Below, in pieces: positions 1 through 8,732 of a DNA stretch of 64,000 nt. Location: positions 62,001-126,000 of the forward strand of contig CALFUT010000034.1 in NCBI GenBank assembly GCA_937929805.1, written 5' to 3'. Source of the stretch: an uncultured Pirellulaceae bacterium (lineage in GTDB: Bacteria; Planctomycetota; Planctomycetia; Pirellulales; Pirellulaceae). The translations under genes were made by a program, and so were the position numbers. Below the pieces are notes generated by a model. It saw only the letters and a program-made list of their open reading frames with translations, ran no database searches and was not told where the DNA came from. Each line of letters opens with the position of its first letter. Position 1 is the first letter of the stretch.

Positions 1-962
1 CGTCGTTTGTAGCCGACTCCGTCCGCCAGTTGCGGCAATGAGGCTTCATCGCACAACATGGCTCCTTCGACAAGAATCGCCAGCAGGCTGCTATCGAGAG
101 GCAGGTTTTCAAACAGTGGTGGAACACTTTGATTGTTTTGGAACCGGAAGCCCTTCAGTTGCTCGGTGAAGCAGATTCGAAGTAGTACAGCGGCCTGCAA
201 GCGAAGCAGTTTCTGCAGCAAACGCGAGTCGATCACTTTGTTGTTCAACAACCCAACGAGGCCATCCACTTCAGACCCTTTGCGGCCTCCGACCGTTGTT
301 TTGACGACTGCCCCTAATTCACTAAGTGACGAAGGCAACTGAACGGCGACTTCATTAGGGTCGATTCCAGAAGCGGTTACTGCTTGGATGCGGCCTCGAT
401 CGACGTTGACGTAAACTCGGCAGCGATTGGATTCTATCTCCAGCAAGCCACATTTGTTTCCGTTGTTCAGCATGTCCAGAACTTCACGCAGTCCGAAACA
501 GGCAAACGTGCCCATCAGGTCAGCATCACCTTGTTCTCCGATAATTTCAGGAACTGCCGACCCATCTTCTTGAGACTGCACGACCATCGATGCGGTTTCA
601 ATCGCATTTCCAACGGTCGTGATCAACAGTTCGCCGGTGTACGGTTTCGGCAGCATGTCGACAACGTTATCGCAATCGACGTATTCGGCGTACGCTTTTT
701 TTCGCAGGGTGGAACTGGCCACAATCGCGATGCGGGCCGTATCAGGGTTCTCTGCCAATTTGCAAGCGACTTCGAAGCCGGTGATGCCAGGCAATTGGTG
801 GTCAAGGATGATCAAGTCCGGGCGCTCATGGGCGGCCTTGTCGAGTCCTTCTTCGGCGGTAGACGCAACAAGGACTCGATAGCCAACGGCACTGAGTTCT
901 CCGTCGACAAGGCGGCGAATGGTGGCGCTATCATCAATGACAAGGACAGTTTTTTCGGACAT
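1..962 (-). CDS. Response regulator with receiver and PATAN/DUF4388-like domain (3' end outside window)
   Basis: The reading frame opens at ATG 962-960 and stays open to the left edge, giving about 320 residues without a stop. Residues 1-120 form a CheY-type receiver: acidic pair D10/D11, probable phospho-acceptor D54 in LIILDHQLPG, and the conserved lysine in MLPKPYTG. After a linker, the stretch with MGTFACFGLREVLDMLNNG, then GLLEIES and VYVNVDRGRIQAV, matches the PATAN (DUF4388) fold known from PatA/PixG-like regulators. It is the last visible gene of the chemosensory operon, 96 bases downstream of cheA, so it is probably a phosphorylated output or adaptor protein. The output process (surface motility, adhesion, development) cannot be read from this sequence. 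Confidence 0.85.
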   Translation of the reverse strand, partial: MSEKTVLVIDDSATIRRLVDGELSAVGYRVLVASTAEEGLDKAAHERPDLIILDHQLPGITGFEVACKLAENPDTARIAIVASSTLRKKAYAEYVDCDNVVDMLPKPYTGELLITTVGNAIETASMVVQSQEDGSAVPEIIGEQGDADLMGTFACFGLREVLDMLNNGNKCGLLEIESNRCRVYVNVDRGRIQAVTASGIDPNEVAVQLPSSLSELGAVVKTTVGGRKGSEVDGLVGLLNNKVIDSRLLQKLLRLQAAVLLRICFTEQLKGFRFQNNQSVPPLFENLPLDSSLLAILVEGAMLCDEASLPQLADGVGYKR

Positions 963-1058
963 GAGTAAACCTGATGTTAAACGTGGTGGATAGGTTGTGA
1001 AACGTGATTAGAAGGTGAGTAATGCAAGATTTAGGTGAGGTGATTTATGTTGGCGAAG

Positions 1059-3854
1059 TCAAACGTCTGCCAGTGTGGCGGTCAGTTTTTCGAGCACTCC
1101 GGTAAGTTGCTCGTCAGTTGCGGGTTTGACCAAGAAGTCGATCGCGCCAGCTTCTTCGGCGCGGTCTTGGAAATCCTGTTCCGCTCTGCCGCTGACGACC
1201 ACCACCGGAATGTGGCTGTGCGGTCCGCGTTGCAGGTCGGCCAGCAGCTCCAGTCCGCCCATCTGAGGCATGTCCAGATCGGTGAAAATGAAGTCAACCG
1301 TTTGTTTGCGCAAACACTCCAGTGCGGCTAGGCCATCTCCCGCTTCGACCGTAACGAAGCCGGCGGCAGAGATTTTGCGTACCAAGTGTTTGCGGGCACT
1401 CAACGAGTCATCGACGACTAGGACTCGTTGCGTACGTGTGTCGGGCGCAAGCTGGGCTGCGCGAGTGGCTTGGTCACCCTGAAAGTGAGCTGCACAGAAG
1501 GTTTGAAGTTGCTCTGAATCCAACAACAATACTGTTTCACTCGTGCCGGATAAGGTGACTCCACAAAACAACGGATGTTGAGCAAGAAAGACCGGTAGTG
1601 AACGGACGACAACTTCTTCCGGGCCAACGATCTCGTCCACAATGAACTCAAACCGCTCCCTTGATTCGTTCGGGTTTTGGAGTGATCGATTGGAGGAACG
1701 CATAACGATACTGTCGTGTGTTGGCTGCTCGAGTGATCCCATGGACAGGACCTCGGCCAAGCGGTGCCCCTTTGATTGGCTGGAAGTTGAACCCTTGCGA
1801 GTGGCCTCCACTGACTGCATCGGTAGTGCGAACAGCTGACCGGCAGTCCGGAAAACGAGCACGTGTTCAATTCCCGATCGTAGTGGAAGCGTGAACCGCA
1901 TGGTGGTTCCTTTTCCTCGGTTGGATGTGATCTCGATTCGGCCATGCATTTTTTCGATGGCAGCGGCAACGACATCCATGCCAACGCCACGTCCTGACAA
2001 CTCGCTGACTTGTGCCGCAGTTGAGAAACCCGGATGGAAGATCAGTTTCGCTAGTTCGCTTTCGGTGGGTGTCGCGTGAGCCGAGATGAGCCCTTTGTCT
2101 CGGGCCCGCTTTCGGACGGCGTCGAAATCAAGGCCATTGCCATCATCGCGGACTTCGATCACGAGCATCTGGCCACTGGATCGTGCGTCGAGGGTGATCA
2201 TGCCAACAGGCGGTTTGCCATTTTTTTTGCGAAGTTCAGATTGCTCGATGCCGTGGCTGACTGCGTTGCGAACGATGTGAATCAGCGGCTCGTACAGCGA
2301 TTCTTGTAGTTCCTTTTCTAAACCGGTTTCGGTTCCAAGCATCTGAACTTGAACTTGCTTGTCTTCGACTTTGGCCGCGTCGCGGGCGGCCCGTTGTAGA
2401 CGCTGGAACAGCCCAGCAACCGGCATCCGTCGCAACTGCATGATTTCCTGACGGAAGTCCCGAACGAACCAAGAGATTGCTTGGTTGTCAGCGCTAATTG
2501 GTTTTTGAAGCGAGCGGAGTTCGCTGCCAAGTTCGGCGATGTCACGAGCGATCTCGGCCACAACAAAATTGTCGGATTGAGAATGGCCGGCGTTGGCATC
2601 ACTAGCAAACCGAAGTCGCGTCGAGCAGCGAGTCAGTTCCTCGTTGACGCGATTGAAATCAGTTTGGTGTTGCTCTCGCCGATTTTTCAAGACGACCAAT
2701 TCAGCCAGCATGTCCATCAAACGATCCAACTGAGCGGCTCGGATGCGAATTGAAGCTTCGTCGCCACCTCCGTCGGCAAGGTTTACTTTTCGTGACGGTG
2801 CTACAGAGGTTTCGACAGTTCCGGAGGGTCCGGAAGGAGTCTTCGCTTTCGAGGCAGGTTCTGCGGAGGGCTCCGACAGGCCATCAATCCGATCGCGAAT
2901 CGTGTCGACAGCATTTAGCAGGAGATCAGGCTCCGCATTGCACTTGTCATTGTCGAACAGCGATTCGAGTTTCGTTTCTAAGTTGTGCAAGAACGTTGCC
3001 AGACCAGACAACCCAACCGTAGCCGAGGCACCCTTGAGGGTGTGAAGCTCGCGACAGAATTGGCGGACGGGCTCAGGTTGATTCGGTTCTGATTCCAATG
3101 CTAGAACGGATCGTTCCATCGACGCAACGCACCCGCCGGCATCATCGAGGTACGCTTCGAGCATTTCATGGTCGGACTGCAGTTGCGAAATTGCTTTTGA
3201 ATCGTCGGCCACGGCAACCGAATTGGCGGCTGATTCATTGTTGTCAGCGAACAATTCCTCCGCCGGTGCTTGAAATTCTGAACTTCCATTTAACTTCGAA
3301 GCCTCCAGCCCGTTGATCGCAGACAGCATCAAATCAATCTGAGAACCGTAGTCCTCTTCCGAATCAGGCTCGTTCGGCGGTGCTTGAGAGGTGGCAAGGG
3401 TGAAGTCGTCAGTGAAGCCATCGCCCCAACAATCTGAGTCGTCCGAATGGCCATCATCGAAAGTGTCGAAGGCATCCAAATACGGTTGCCAATTGGCGCT
3501 CGCAGCAGACATGACGGAGGCAACCGCACTGTCGTCTCCTTCAATACCGAGAATGACACTCAAGTGTTGATCGAGGAAACCCTTTACCTCAGCAGCCAGA
3601 GATTGATTGCTTTCAGAGTCTCGGGTATCTGCGGTGGCAAGTTCAGATAGTTGACTCATCCGTTCGGCTAGGTTGGCAAGCTGAAGCTGCAAGGCATCGC
3701 GAGCGGATTCGGCGAACTTAAGCAGTTGTTCGGTGACGGTCTCGAAGTCGGCATCTTTCGGATCGGTCGCGCGAATTGCGTCCGCGATGATCGTGGAAGG
3801 CGATTTCGCTTCGACCGATTTCGCAGGTTTCTTGTTGGTTTTCTTTTTACTCAT
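1059..3854 (-). CDS. cheA: Hybrid chemotaxis histidine kinase CheA with C-terminal receiver
   Basis: 931 residues. Domains in order: a long acidic N-terminal region (1-220), an Hpt domain with phospho-accepting H271 in RELHTLKGASA, a dimerisation helix near 365-400, a GHKL ATPase (N box HIVRNAVSHG at 526-535, G1 DDGNG at 570-574, GRGVGMDVV near 621), a CheW-like domain (about 660-790), and a receiver at 810-931 with D815/D816, D859 and K910. This is the layout of hybrid CheA proteins in Frz-, Chp- or Wsp-like systems rather than the simple flagellar type. It lies between the MCP gene and the receiver-PATAN gene on one strand, so signal probably flows from MCP/CheW through CheA to the receivers. 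No cheR or cheB is in view. Confidence 0.95.
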   Translation of the reverse strand: MSKKKTNKKPAKSVEAKSPSTIIADAIRATDPKDADFETVTEQLLKFAESARDALQLQLANLAERMSQLSELATADTRDSESNQSLAAEVKGFLDQHLSVILGIEGDDSAVASVMSAASANWQPYLDAFDTFDDGHSDDSDCWGDGFTDDFTLATSQAPPNEPDSEEDYGSQIDLMLSAINGLEASKLNGSSEFQAPAEELFADNNESAANSVAVADDSKAISQLQSDHEMLEAYLDDAGGCVASMERSVLALESEPNQPEPVRQFCRELHTLKGASATVGLSGLATFLHNLETKLESLFDNDKCNAEPDLLLNAVDTIRDRIDGLSEPSAEPASKAKTPSGPSGTVETSVAPSRKVNLADGGGDEASIRIRAAQLDRLMDMLAELVVLKNRREQHQTDFNRVNEELTRCSTRLRFASDANAGHSQSDNFVVAEIARDIAELGSELRSLQKPISADNQAISWFVRDFRQEIMQLRRMPVAGLFQRLQRAARDAAKVEDKQVQVQMLGTETGLEKELQESLYEPLIHIVRNAVSHGIEQSELRKKNGKPPVGMITLDARSSGQMLVIEVRDDGNGLDFDAVRKRARDKGLISAHATPTESELAKLIFHPGFSTAAQVSELSGRGVGMDVVAAAIEKMHGRIEITSNRGKGTTMRFTLPLRSGIEHVLVFRTAGQLFALPMQSVEATRKGSTSSQSKGHRLAEVLSMGSLEQPTHDSIVMRSSNRSLQNPNESRERFEFIVDEIVGPEEVVVRSLPVFLAQHPLFCGVTLSGTSETVLLLDSEQLQTFCAAHFQGDQATRAAQLAPDTRTQRVLVVDDSLSARKHLVRKISAAGFVTVEAGDGLAALECLRKQTVDFIFTDLDMPQMGGLELLADLQRGPHSHIPVVVVSGRAEQDFQDRAEEAGAIDFLVKPATDEQLTGVLEKLTATLADV

Positions 3855-3904
3855 CTGTGCCTGACTAGCCCCGGGTTTGCAAGGTGTTCAACGCCATCGA
3901 ATTC

Positions 3905-5245
3905 TCACGCGGTAACTTCAGAGCCAGCGTTAACGCTCGGAGCTGACGAAAACGACTGCGCTGTGCCGACAGCGGCTTGCTGCTTCAACACGCTGACCGC
4001 CTCATTCAGGCGGCCTCCAGCCTCGCCCATGTTCTTTGCTGTCCAAAGAACACCTTCCGCAACGCCTCGGTTGTTCTTGGAGACCTCGCTGTTGGACGCC
4101 AGTGATTCGACGACCTCTTGAGCAAGAACCAACTGCTTCTGCGTTGCAAACGAAATGTCGTTAACACTGCTGGCCGCTTCGGAAGCCGCGCCGTTGATTT
4201 CTTTCAGTTCGTCAAGCGTTTCCGTTGCCAGCGCAAGTACTTCGTCCAATTGCTGGTGTTCGTCTGAAGCACCAGCGACGGTCTGGCGAGTTTCCAGTTG
4301 AATCGATTCAATGCGAGCCGTGATATCGAGCACCGCTTGAGCGGACTGCTCAGCCAGAGCGCGAACTTCATCCGCAACGACAGCAAATCCGCGGCCGTGT
4401 TCACCCGCTCGAACGGACTCGATCGATGCGTTCAAAGCCAACATGTCGGTGCGAGAGGAAATGGTTCCAATGGTTTCAACAATCGAACCAATTTCGCGAG
4501 TGTGCTGACCAAGAACCGTTAGCTTGCGCTCGCGAACGGAAGAGTCGTTGCGCACTTTCTTCATTTGGTCGATCAGCTTTCCAAACCGACTGAGACTCTG
4601 GTCTGAATGTTCACGGACGACACCGGACGAAGAAACGGCCGATTTCACGTTTTGATAAACCTGTTCGATCTGCATGGCGATTTTATTCACCAACGAGGTG
4701 GTGGTCGTGATTGCCTGAGACTGCTGTTCGACGCCGCCCACGAGTTTTTCTGTGTTGCGATGAAGCTCTTTGCTGTTGGTAATCGACTGCTGAACATCTT
4801 CGCCCAAAGATCGAGATAAACGCTCAAACAGGTTTTGCAGTTGGCTGAATGTGCTGCCCGATTGATCTGACGCATGCACGCCACTTCGATCGACGGCCGC
4901 CAAGAAACGCCGAATACTTTCAAGTTCTTTCAATGCGTCCGCGTTCGCTCGCCGCCGATCGTTTGCCAATCGTACGAAACGCTCGCCAATGGCGGTGATT
5001 TCCGCAGCACCGCCGCTTGGAATCGAGTCGACTTGGTCGGGATTCTTGGCGATTTGGGTCAGCCACTGCATGGTTGGTTGGAACTTGACTAGCAGCCAGC
5101 CGAAGCAGCCAATTAGCAGGATGGCCCCTGCGATTAAGCAAGCCGTGCCGGCGGGTGACGTTTCGGCAGTCACGCCATAGGCGATTAAAGCGCCAGCGAT
5201 GGCGCAGATTAAATTGGAGGTTGCAATGGACAGATAGGTACGCAT
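3905..5245 (-). CDS. Methyl-accepting chemotaxis protein without an obvious sensor domain
   Basis: 446 residues. Two hydrophobic segments lie within the first 55 residues (about 8-25 and 34-53) with almost nothing between them, so there is no periplasmic ligand-binding domain. The rest is cytoplasmic coiled coil with the conserved MCP hairpin tip (RTDMLALNASIESVRAGEHG followed by GFAVVADEVR, roughly residues 265-300). The C-terminus is alanine- and serine-rich, with no CheR/CheB tethering pentapeptide. It sits directly between cheW and cheA. Such sensorless MCPs usually sense membrane state or internal cues, or receive input from another protein; which one applies here is unknown. The ATG at 5245 gives the membrane-anchored start. 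Confidence 0.93.
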   Translation of the reverse strand: MRTYLSIATSNLICAIAGALIAYGVTAETSPAGTACLIAGAILLIGCFGWLLVKFQPTMQWLTQIAKNPDQVDSIPSGGAAEITAIGERFVRLANDRRRANADALKELESIRRFLAAVDRSGVHASDQSGSTFSQLQNLFERLSRSLGEDVQQSITNSKELHRNTEKLVGGVEQQSQAITTTTSLVNKIAMQIEQVYQNVKSAVSSSGVVREHSDQSLSRFGKLIDQMKKVRNDSSVRERKLTVLGQHTREIGSIVETIGTISSRTDMLALNASIESVRAGEHGRGFAVVADEVRALAEQSAQAVLDITARIESIQLETRQTVAGASDEHQQLDEVLALATETLDELKEINGAASEAASSVNDISFATQKQLVLAQEVVESLASNSEVSKNNRGVAEGVLWTAKNMGEAGGRLNEAVSVLKQQAAVGTAQSFSSAPSVNAGSEVTA

Positions 5246-5299
5246 TGGATTGTTTCACGGAGCTCGAAAAGAGTAATTCGTTTTGGGCGGCAGTTTGAT

Positions 5300-5803
5300 T
5301 CAGCTGACTAGCAGTTCGGTTTCGGTCGTGACACTGTTGTCCCAGAATCGTTTCAACATGCTGTCGGCGTACTGATAAAGTGCTTTGGCATCAAGTATTT
5401 GAACGACTTGGTTCCGATAGGACGCTGATCCGGAAAGAACTTTTGACCATTGATCGTTAGCATTCGAAAAGCTAGAGATCGAAACCTCTAGCGGGGCAAG
5501 GGATATTACCTGATCGATTAACACGCCCCATGGGCCGGGTGGACCGGGCAACGTTAGCAGTTGCTGCTGCGATTCCGAATCGTGTTCGTAGTTGATTTCG
5601 GCTAGGGCACGCAAACTGATCACCGGTATAAAATTGTTGTGCGAATGGCTTATGCCAGTGAGAACCGGATCGCTGTTGGGCACGCTTTGGATTTCAGGTC
5701 GAGGCGAAACACCCTGCACATCAAGGGCCGAAATTCCGTACCACTGATTGTGGCACTGGAAAATGCAGTATTTCTCCGATCCGTTAAAATCAAGTTGTTC
5801 CAT
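5300..5803 (-). CDS. cheW: CheW-like coupling protein
   Basis: About 167 residues from ATG 5803; a TTG two codons upstream is also possible. The sequence fits the CheW fold: an early beta strand KYCIFQCHNQWYGISALDV, then the conserved VLTGISHSHNNFIPVISLR, and later WGVLIDQVISLAPLEV. CheW proteins link MCP tips to the CheA regulatory domain. Its place immediately upstream of the MCP and CheA genes on the same strand supports the role. It is not a CheV, because no receiver is attached. Confidence 0.87.
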   Translation of the reverse strand: MEQLDFNGSEKYCIFQCHNQWYGISALDVQGVSPRPEIQSVPNSDPVLTGISHSHNNFIPVISLRALAEINYEHDSESQQQLLTLPGPPGPWGVLIDQVISLAPLEVSISSFSNANDQWSKVLSGSASYRNQVVQILDAKALYQYADSMLKRFWDNSVTTETELLVS

Positions 5804-5843
5804 GATCAATTCTGTCCAATTGAATTTTTTTGATTGGCGTTGA

Positions 5844-6215
5844 TTATTGATTTAGTTGCTCAGCCAACTGCGCTTTTAGTCGAGCAAGTATTTGCTCGCT
5901 TTCAATCGCAACTTCATCAGCAACGATTTTGGTGCAGAGTCGGCTTTCGGCTACTTGTTGAGTAATGGTAGGACCAGAAGTTGGCTGTTTTGGGGAGCTA
6001 GGCTCTGTTGGCTTCTTGGTGACGAGGTTAGCTTTCGCTTGTCCTTGGGAGAGGCCAATGGAAAGCTCTTGGTGAATTGATTCCAACATCTGACGAGTCG
6101 CAGCGGAGAACGCATCCACGTCTTGCCGCCATTGCGTGACGTCTGTACAGACGGAGAACCGTCCAGTGGAATCACTTGGTCGTGTGAAGTTCGCGTTGTG
6201 TGAATTTGTGTTCAA
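5844..6215 (-). CDS. Small hypothetical protein of the chemosensory operon
   Basis: 123 residues. The only plausible start is TTG 6215, 27 bases after the CheY-like gene; no in-frame ATG precedes the conserved-looking part. The middle is rich in Pro, Ser and Thr, and the C-terminal 40 residues (KIVADEVAIESEQILARLKA) look like an amphipathic helix. No family is recognised. Its position between the CheY-like gene and cheW suggests an accessory scaffold or adaptor for this pathway, but that is inference from context only. Confidence 0.6.
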   Translation of the reverse strand: MNTNSHNANFTRPSDSTGRFSVCTDVTQWRQDVDAFSAATRQMLESIHQELSIGLSQGQAKANLVTKKPTEPSSPKQPTSGPTITQQVAESRLCTKIVADEVAIESEQILARLKAQLAEQLNQ

Positions 6216-6242
6216 GATTGTGCGTCGCCGCCGCTGCCTATG

Positions 6243-6644
6243 TTAAAGGCAGTTTTCGTTTGAATGTGCAGGTGCGGGGTTGAATGAAAGCTGGTCTTTG
6301 ACGGCAGCTACAAGCACCTCGGGTGCCACCGGTTTTTGCAAGTAGGCTCCATATTGTTTGCCCAGCAGTTCTAGTGCGTGCGAACCGCTGCACGTCAAGA
6401 AAATGATTGGCAAGTTCTGGAAATTAACGCCAGCAGATTTCAGTTGTTCGCACACCTCGTATCCATCCAGACCCGGCATCTTGATGTCGAGAATCATCAA
6501 TGAGAAATCGGCGGTCAGCAGGTCGATCGCCTCGTAACCGTTACTGGCACAGGTGACATCGTAGCCAGCATTGACAAGCGATCTTCGTACGGCTTTTCTA
6601 ACCGCTTGGCTGTCATCAACAACCAAGATTTTTGATTCAGACAT
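6243..6644 (-). CDS. Single-domain CheY-like response regulator
   Basis: 133 residues from ATG 6644, preceded by a modest purine-rich GGAAA. The frame continues upstream for 52 more codons, but those residues do not look like part of a receiver. The protein is a stand-alone receiver: D10/D11 acidic pair, D53 acceptor in MILDIKMPGLDGYE, the conserved Thr in FLTCSGS and Lys in YLQKPVAPE. It is the first gene of the minus-strand chemosensory operon and has no output domain, so it would act by protein-protein contact. Confidence 0.92.
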   Translation of the reverse strand: MSESKILVVDDSQAVRKAVRRSLVNAGYDVTCASNGYEAIDLLTADFSLMILDIKMPGLDGYEVCEQLKSAGVNFQNLPIIFLTCSGSHALELLGKQYGAYLQKPVAPEVLVAAVKDQLSFNPAPAHSNENCL

Positions 6645-7376
6645 TTTCCAACGGCCTGTATTGGTGAGCAGGGTATAAGTGCAAAAGCGTTGAGATCGCA
6701 ATGAACGGGCGATCCAACATGGGCCCAGTTTTCGTACACGAACAGGATTGCCCGGTTGGGAGCCTGCCTGAAGTGAGATTCGAATTCCAGATTGAAACAT
6801 ACGCCGCGTTTAAAGGTGCACTCGCGCATTTTCGATTTGAACGGCTAAGATTTCTCAGTCCCGTGAGGCAACCTGACCTTTACGACTGGTTTGCTCAGTC
6901 CAGTTTGCGTTGTCGACGTAAAGCGATTTAAGAGGAATCACCGGTGCCATGCGCAGAATCGGCATATCCGGACTCATGAAAATACCGGCAATCGACTTTG
7001 TTGTCCTTCATTTGGAAAGCTGTGACGTTTGTAACCAGTGAATGGATTGCGGAGATCTCAGCTGCCTGCGCGATAGATCATGTTCTGTCGAATTTGATCG
7101 GAGTGAGGAACAATCCTGCCGTACCGATGGTCCCACCGCACTAGGGGGCATTTCTATGCTGGCTAGAAGTTTTGCTTCGATCGTTCCGGTTGCTCGGACG
7201 ATGATCCACGCAGGTATTGTTGCGACTGTCTACGTTCTGTCGGACAGTTTGCATAAACCGCTTGTTCCACCAATGGCACCTCTGCCGGATGGGGCGAGCG
7301 ATCAGACTTGCTGATCCATCCTTCGTTTTGGCGATGACTGGCCGGAGCGAAGATCAGTAGTGAAAAGGAATTCACG
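6645..7376. other. Divergent intergenic region, 732 bases
   Basis: This lies between the divergently transcribed chemosensory operon (minus) and the BBP7 gene (plus), so promoters for both must be here. Short frames are present but lack family features. A clear ribosome-binding site (AAGGAATT) precedes ATG 7377. I see no tRNA, repeat array or confident promoter hexamers. Confidence 0.5.
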
Positions 7377-8717
7377 ATGAAGTTTCAAACGTATTCACGG
7401 ATCCCGTACGTGGCAATTTTTGCTTTGGCATTGGTGTCAGGTTCGCACGGTGTTTTTGCGCAAGATGCACCCGAGATTGAAGCGTTCATTGAGGGGATCG
7501 ACAACTACGACGACTACAGTGACCCTATAATCTCACGGCCGGACTTAAGCGGTGGTCGCGATCTTCCTCCCAACGAGCTGCCCAGTGCCGATTCGGATGA
7601 CTTTGTTGTGGCTCCAAATTTGGTGCCGGAGCAGGTGAATGAACCAGCCAAAGCAGCAGTTGCCGAAACCAAGAAGGATTCAAACACGAATCCTGACACT
7701 TTCGTCAACGACTATTTCGATGAGCACTACTACACCGACGCCAAGCCTCCCGTTGCCAGGACTTGGGTGCTTGGTATCACGGTCCCTATTTTTGATCGCG
7801 AGTTCGATGGCGATCGATTGTTTTCAGTCAATCCTGCGGACCTAACTCAGACTCTCAGAAGCAATAACGCTGATCCGAACGGAACCAGCGGTATCGATAT
7901 CAACCTCGCGCGGCGAAGTAGCACCGGCTGGGGCTTCGAGGCTCGCTACTGGGGTTTGTATTCATCCGCTGCGACGAGTGTGCTTGGCGGAAATCCGACG
8001 ACGGTGCTGAATGGACTTGGCCAAATCAATGACAATGGCGTTGCGTTGTCCAACACATTCAACACCGCAGATTTTCACCAATTGACTCGCGATTACAGCT
8101 TCAACAACGTTGAACTGAACCTGCTGCGAAACAAGCGGAACTTCGCACCGTTGGGGCGTTGTCTGACAACTGAGCGTTTGTACGGGCTTCGCTTTATGCA
8201 ATTCGACGAGTCATTGGAGTACGCCGGCGTTTCATCGACCAACGCGGTCATTCGATCCGCGTTGAACTCCAGTGTCGAAAATTCGTTGTTCGGTATCCAG
8301 ACCGGATGTCGGGCAGAGTGGCAAGCATTCAGCCGGGCGTCGCTGACCATCGGTGGAAAACTTGGCCTGTTCAATAACCGAGCTCGCACCACCATCGGTG
8401 CGTCTAACCAGGCAGCAAACCTTGACTTCAGTACCCCGGTAGTCAGCAGTGGATCGAATGCTGGGGCAGCCTTTCAATTCGGTGACCGCAAAGATGATTT
8501 AAGCCTGATGGGCGAATTTGATTTGGGTCTCGCCTATCATTTGACGCAGCGATCGCGATTTCGAATCGGATACCGAGTCTTGGGCGTTTCGGAAATCGCC
8601 GATGCAGAGAAAAACATCCCGACTGACTTCACCAACGTCACAGAATTGCAATCCGCCAATACGGATGGCGATCTTGTTCTGCGAGGCGGATACGTTGGAC
8701 TTGAATTCGGATTTTAA
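7377..8717 (+). CDS. BBP7-family outer-membrane beta-barrel protein
   Basis: 446 residues with a signal peptide (hydrophobic IPYVAIFALALVSGSHGVFA, cleavage near residue 29). After an acidic Pro-rich spacer, the remainder is alternating beta-strand sequence. Stretches such as GWGFEARYWGLYS, FNNVELNLLRN, RLYGLRFMQFDESLEY and LTIGGKLGLFNNRA, ending in GGYVGLEFGF, are typical of the planctomycete BBP7 barrel family, and a C-terminal aromatic residue suits an outer-membrane barrel. Substrate or pore function is not known from sequence. It ends 15 bases from the convergent gene at 8733, with a short inverted repeat (TTAAGC...GCTTAA, 8714-8736) across the junction. Confidence 0.85.
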   Translation: MKFQTYSRIPYVAIFALALVSGSHGVFAQDAPEIEAFIEGIDNYDDYSDPIISRPDLSGGRDLPPNELPSADSDDFVVAPNLVPEQVNEPAKAAVAETKKDSNTNPDTFVNDYFDEHYYTDAKPPVARTWVLGITVPIFDREFDGDRLFSVNPADLTQTLRSNNADPNGTSGIDINLARRSSTGWGFEARYWGLYSSAATSVLGGNPTTVLNGLGQINDNGVALSNTFNTADFHQLTRDYSFNNVELNLLRNKRNFAPLGRCLTTERLYGLRFMQFDESLEYAGVSSTNAVIRSALNSSVENSLFGIQTGCRAEWQAFSRASLTIGGKLGLFNNRARTTIGASNQAANLDFSTPVVSSGSNAGAAFQFGDRKDDLSLMGEFDLGLAYHLTQRSRFRIGYRVLGVSEIADAEKNIPTDFTNVTELQSANTDGDLVLRGGYVGLEFGF

Positions 8718-8732
8718 GCTGTGGCATACGGC

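Noticed and set aside
384-968. Open plus-strand frame of 194 codons at the left edge
   Set aside because: It lies antisense to the receiver-PATAN regulator, whose minus-strand translation shows clear domain motifs; the plus frame shows none.
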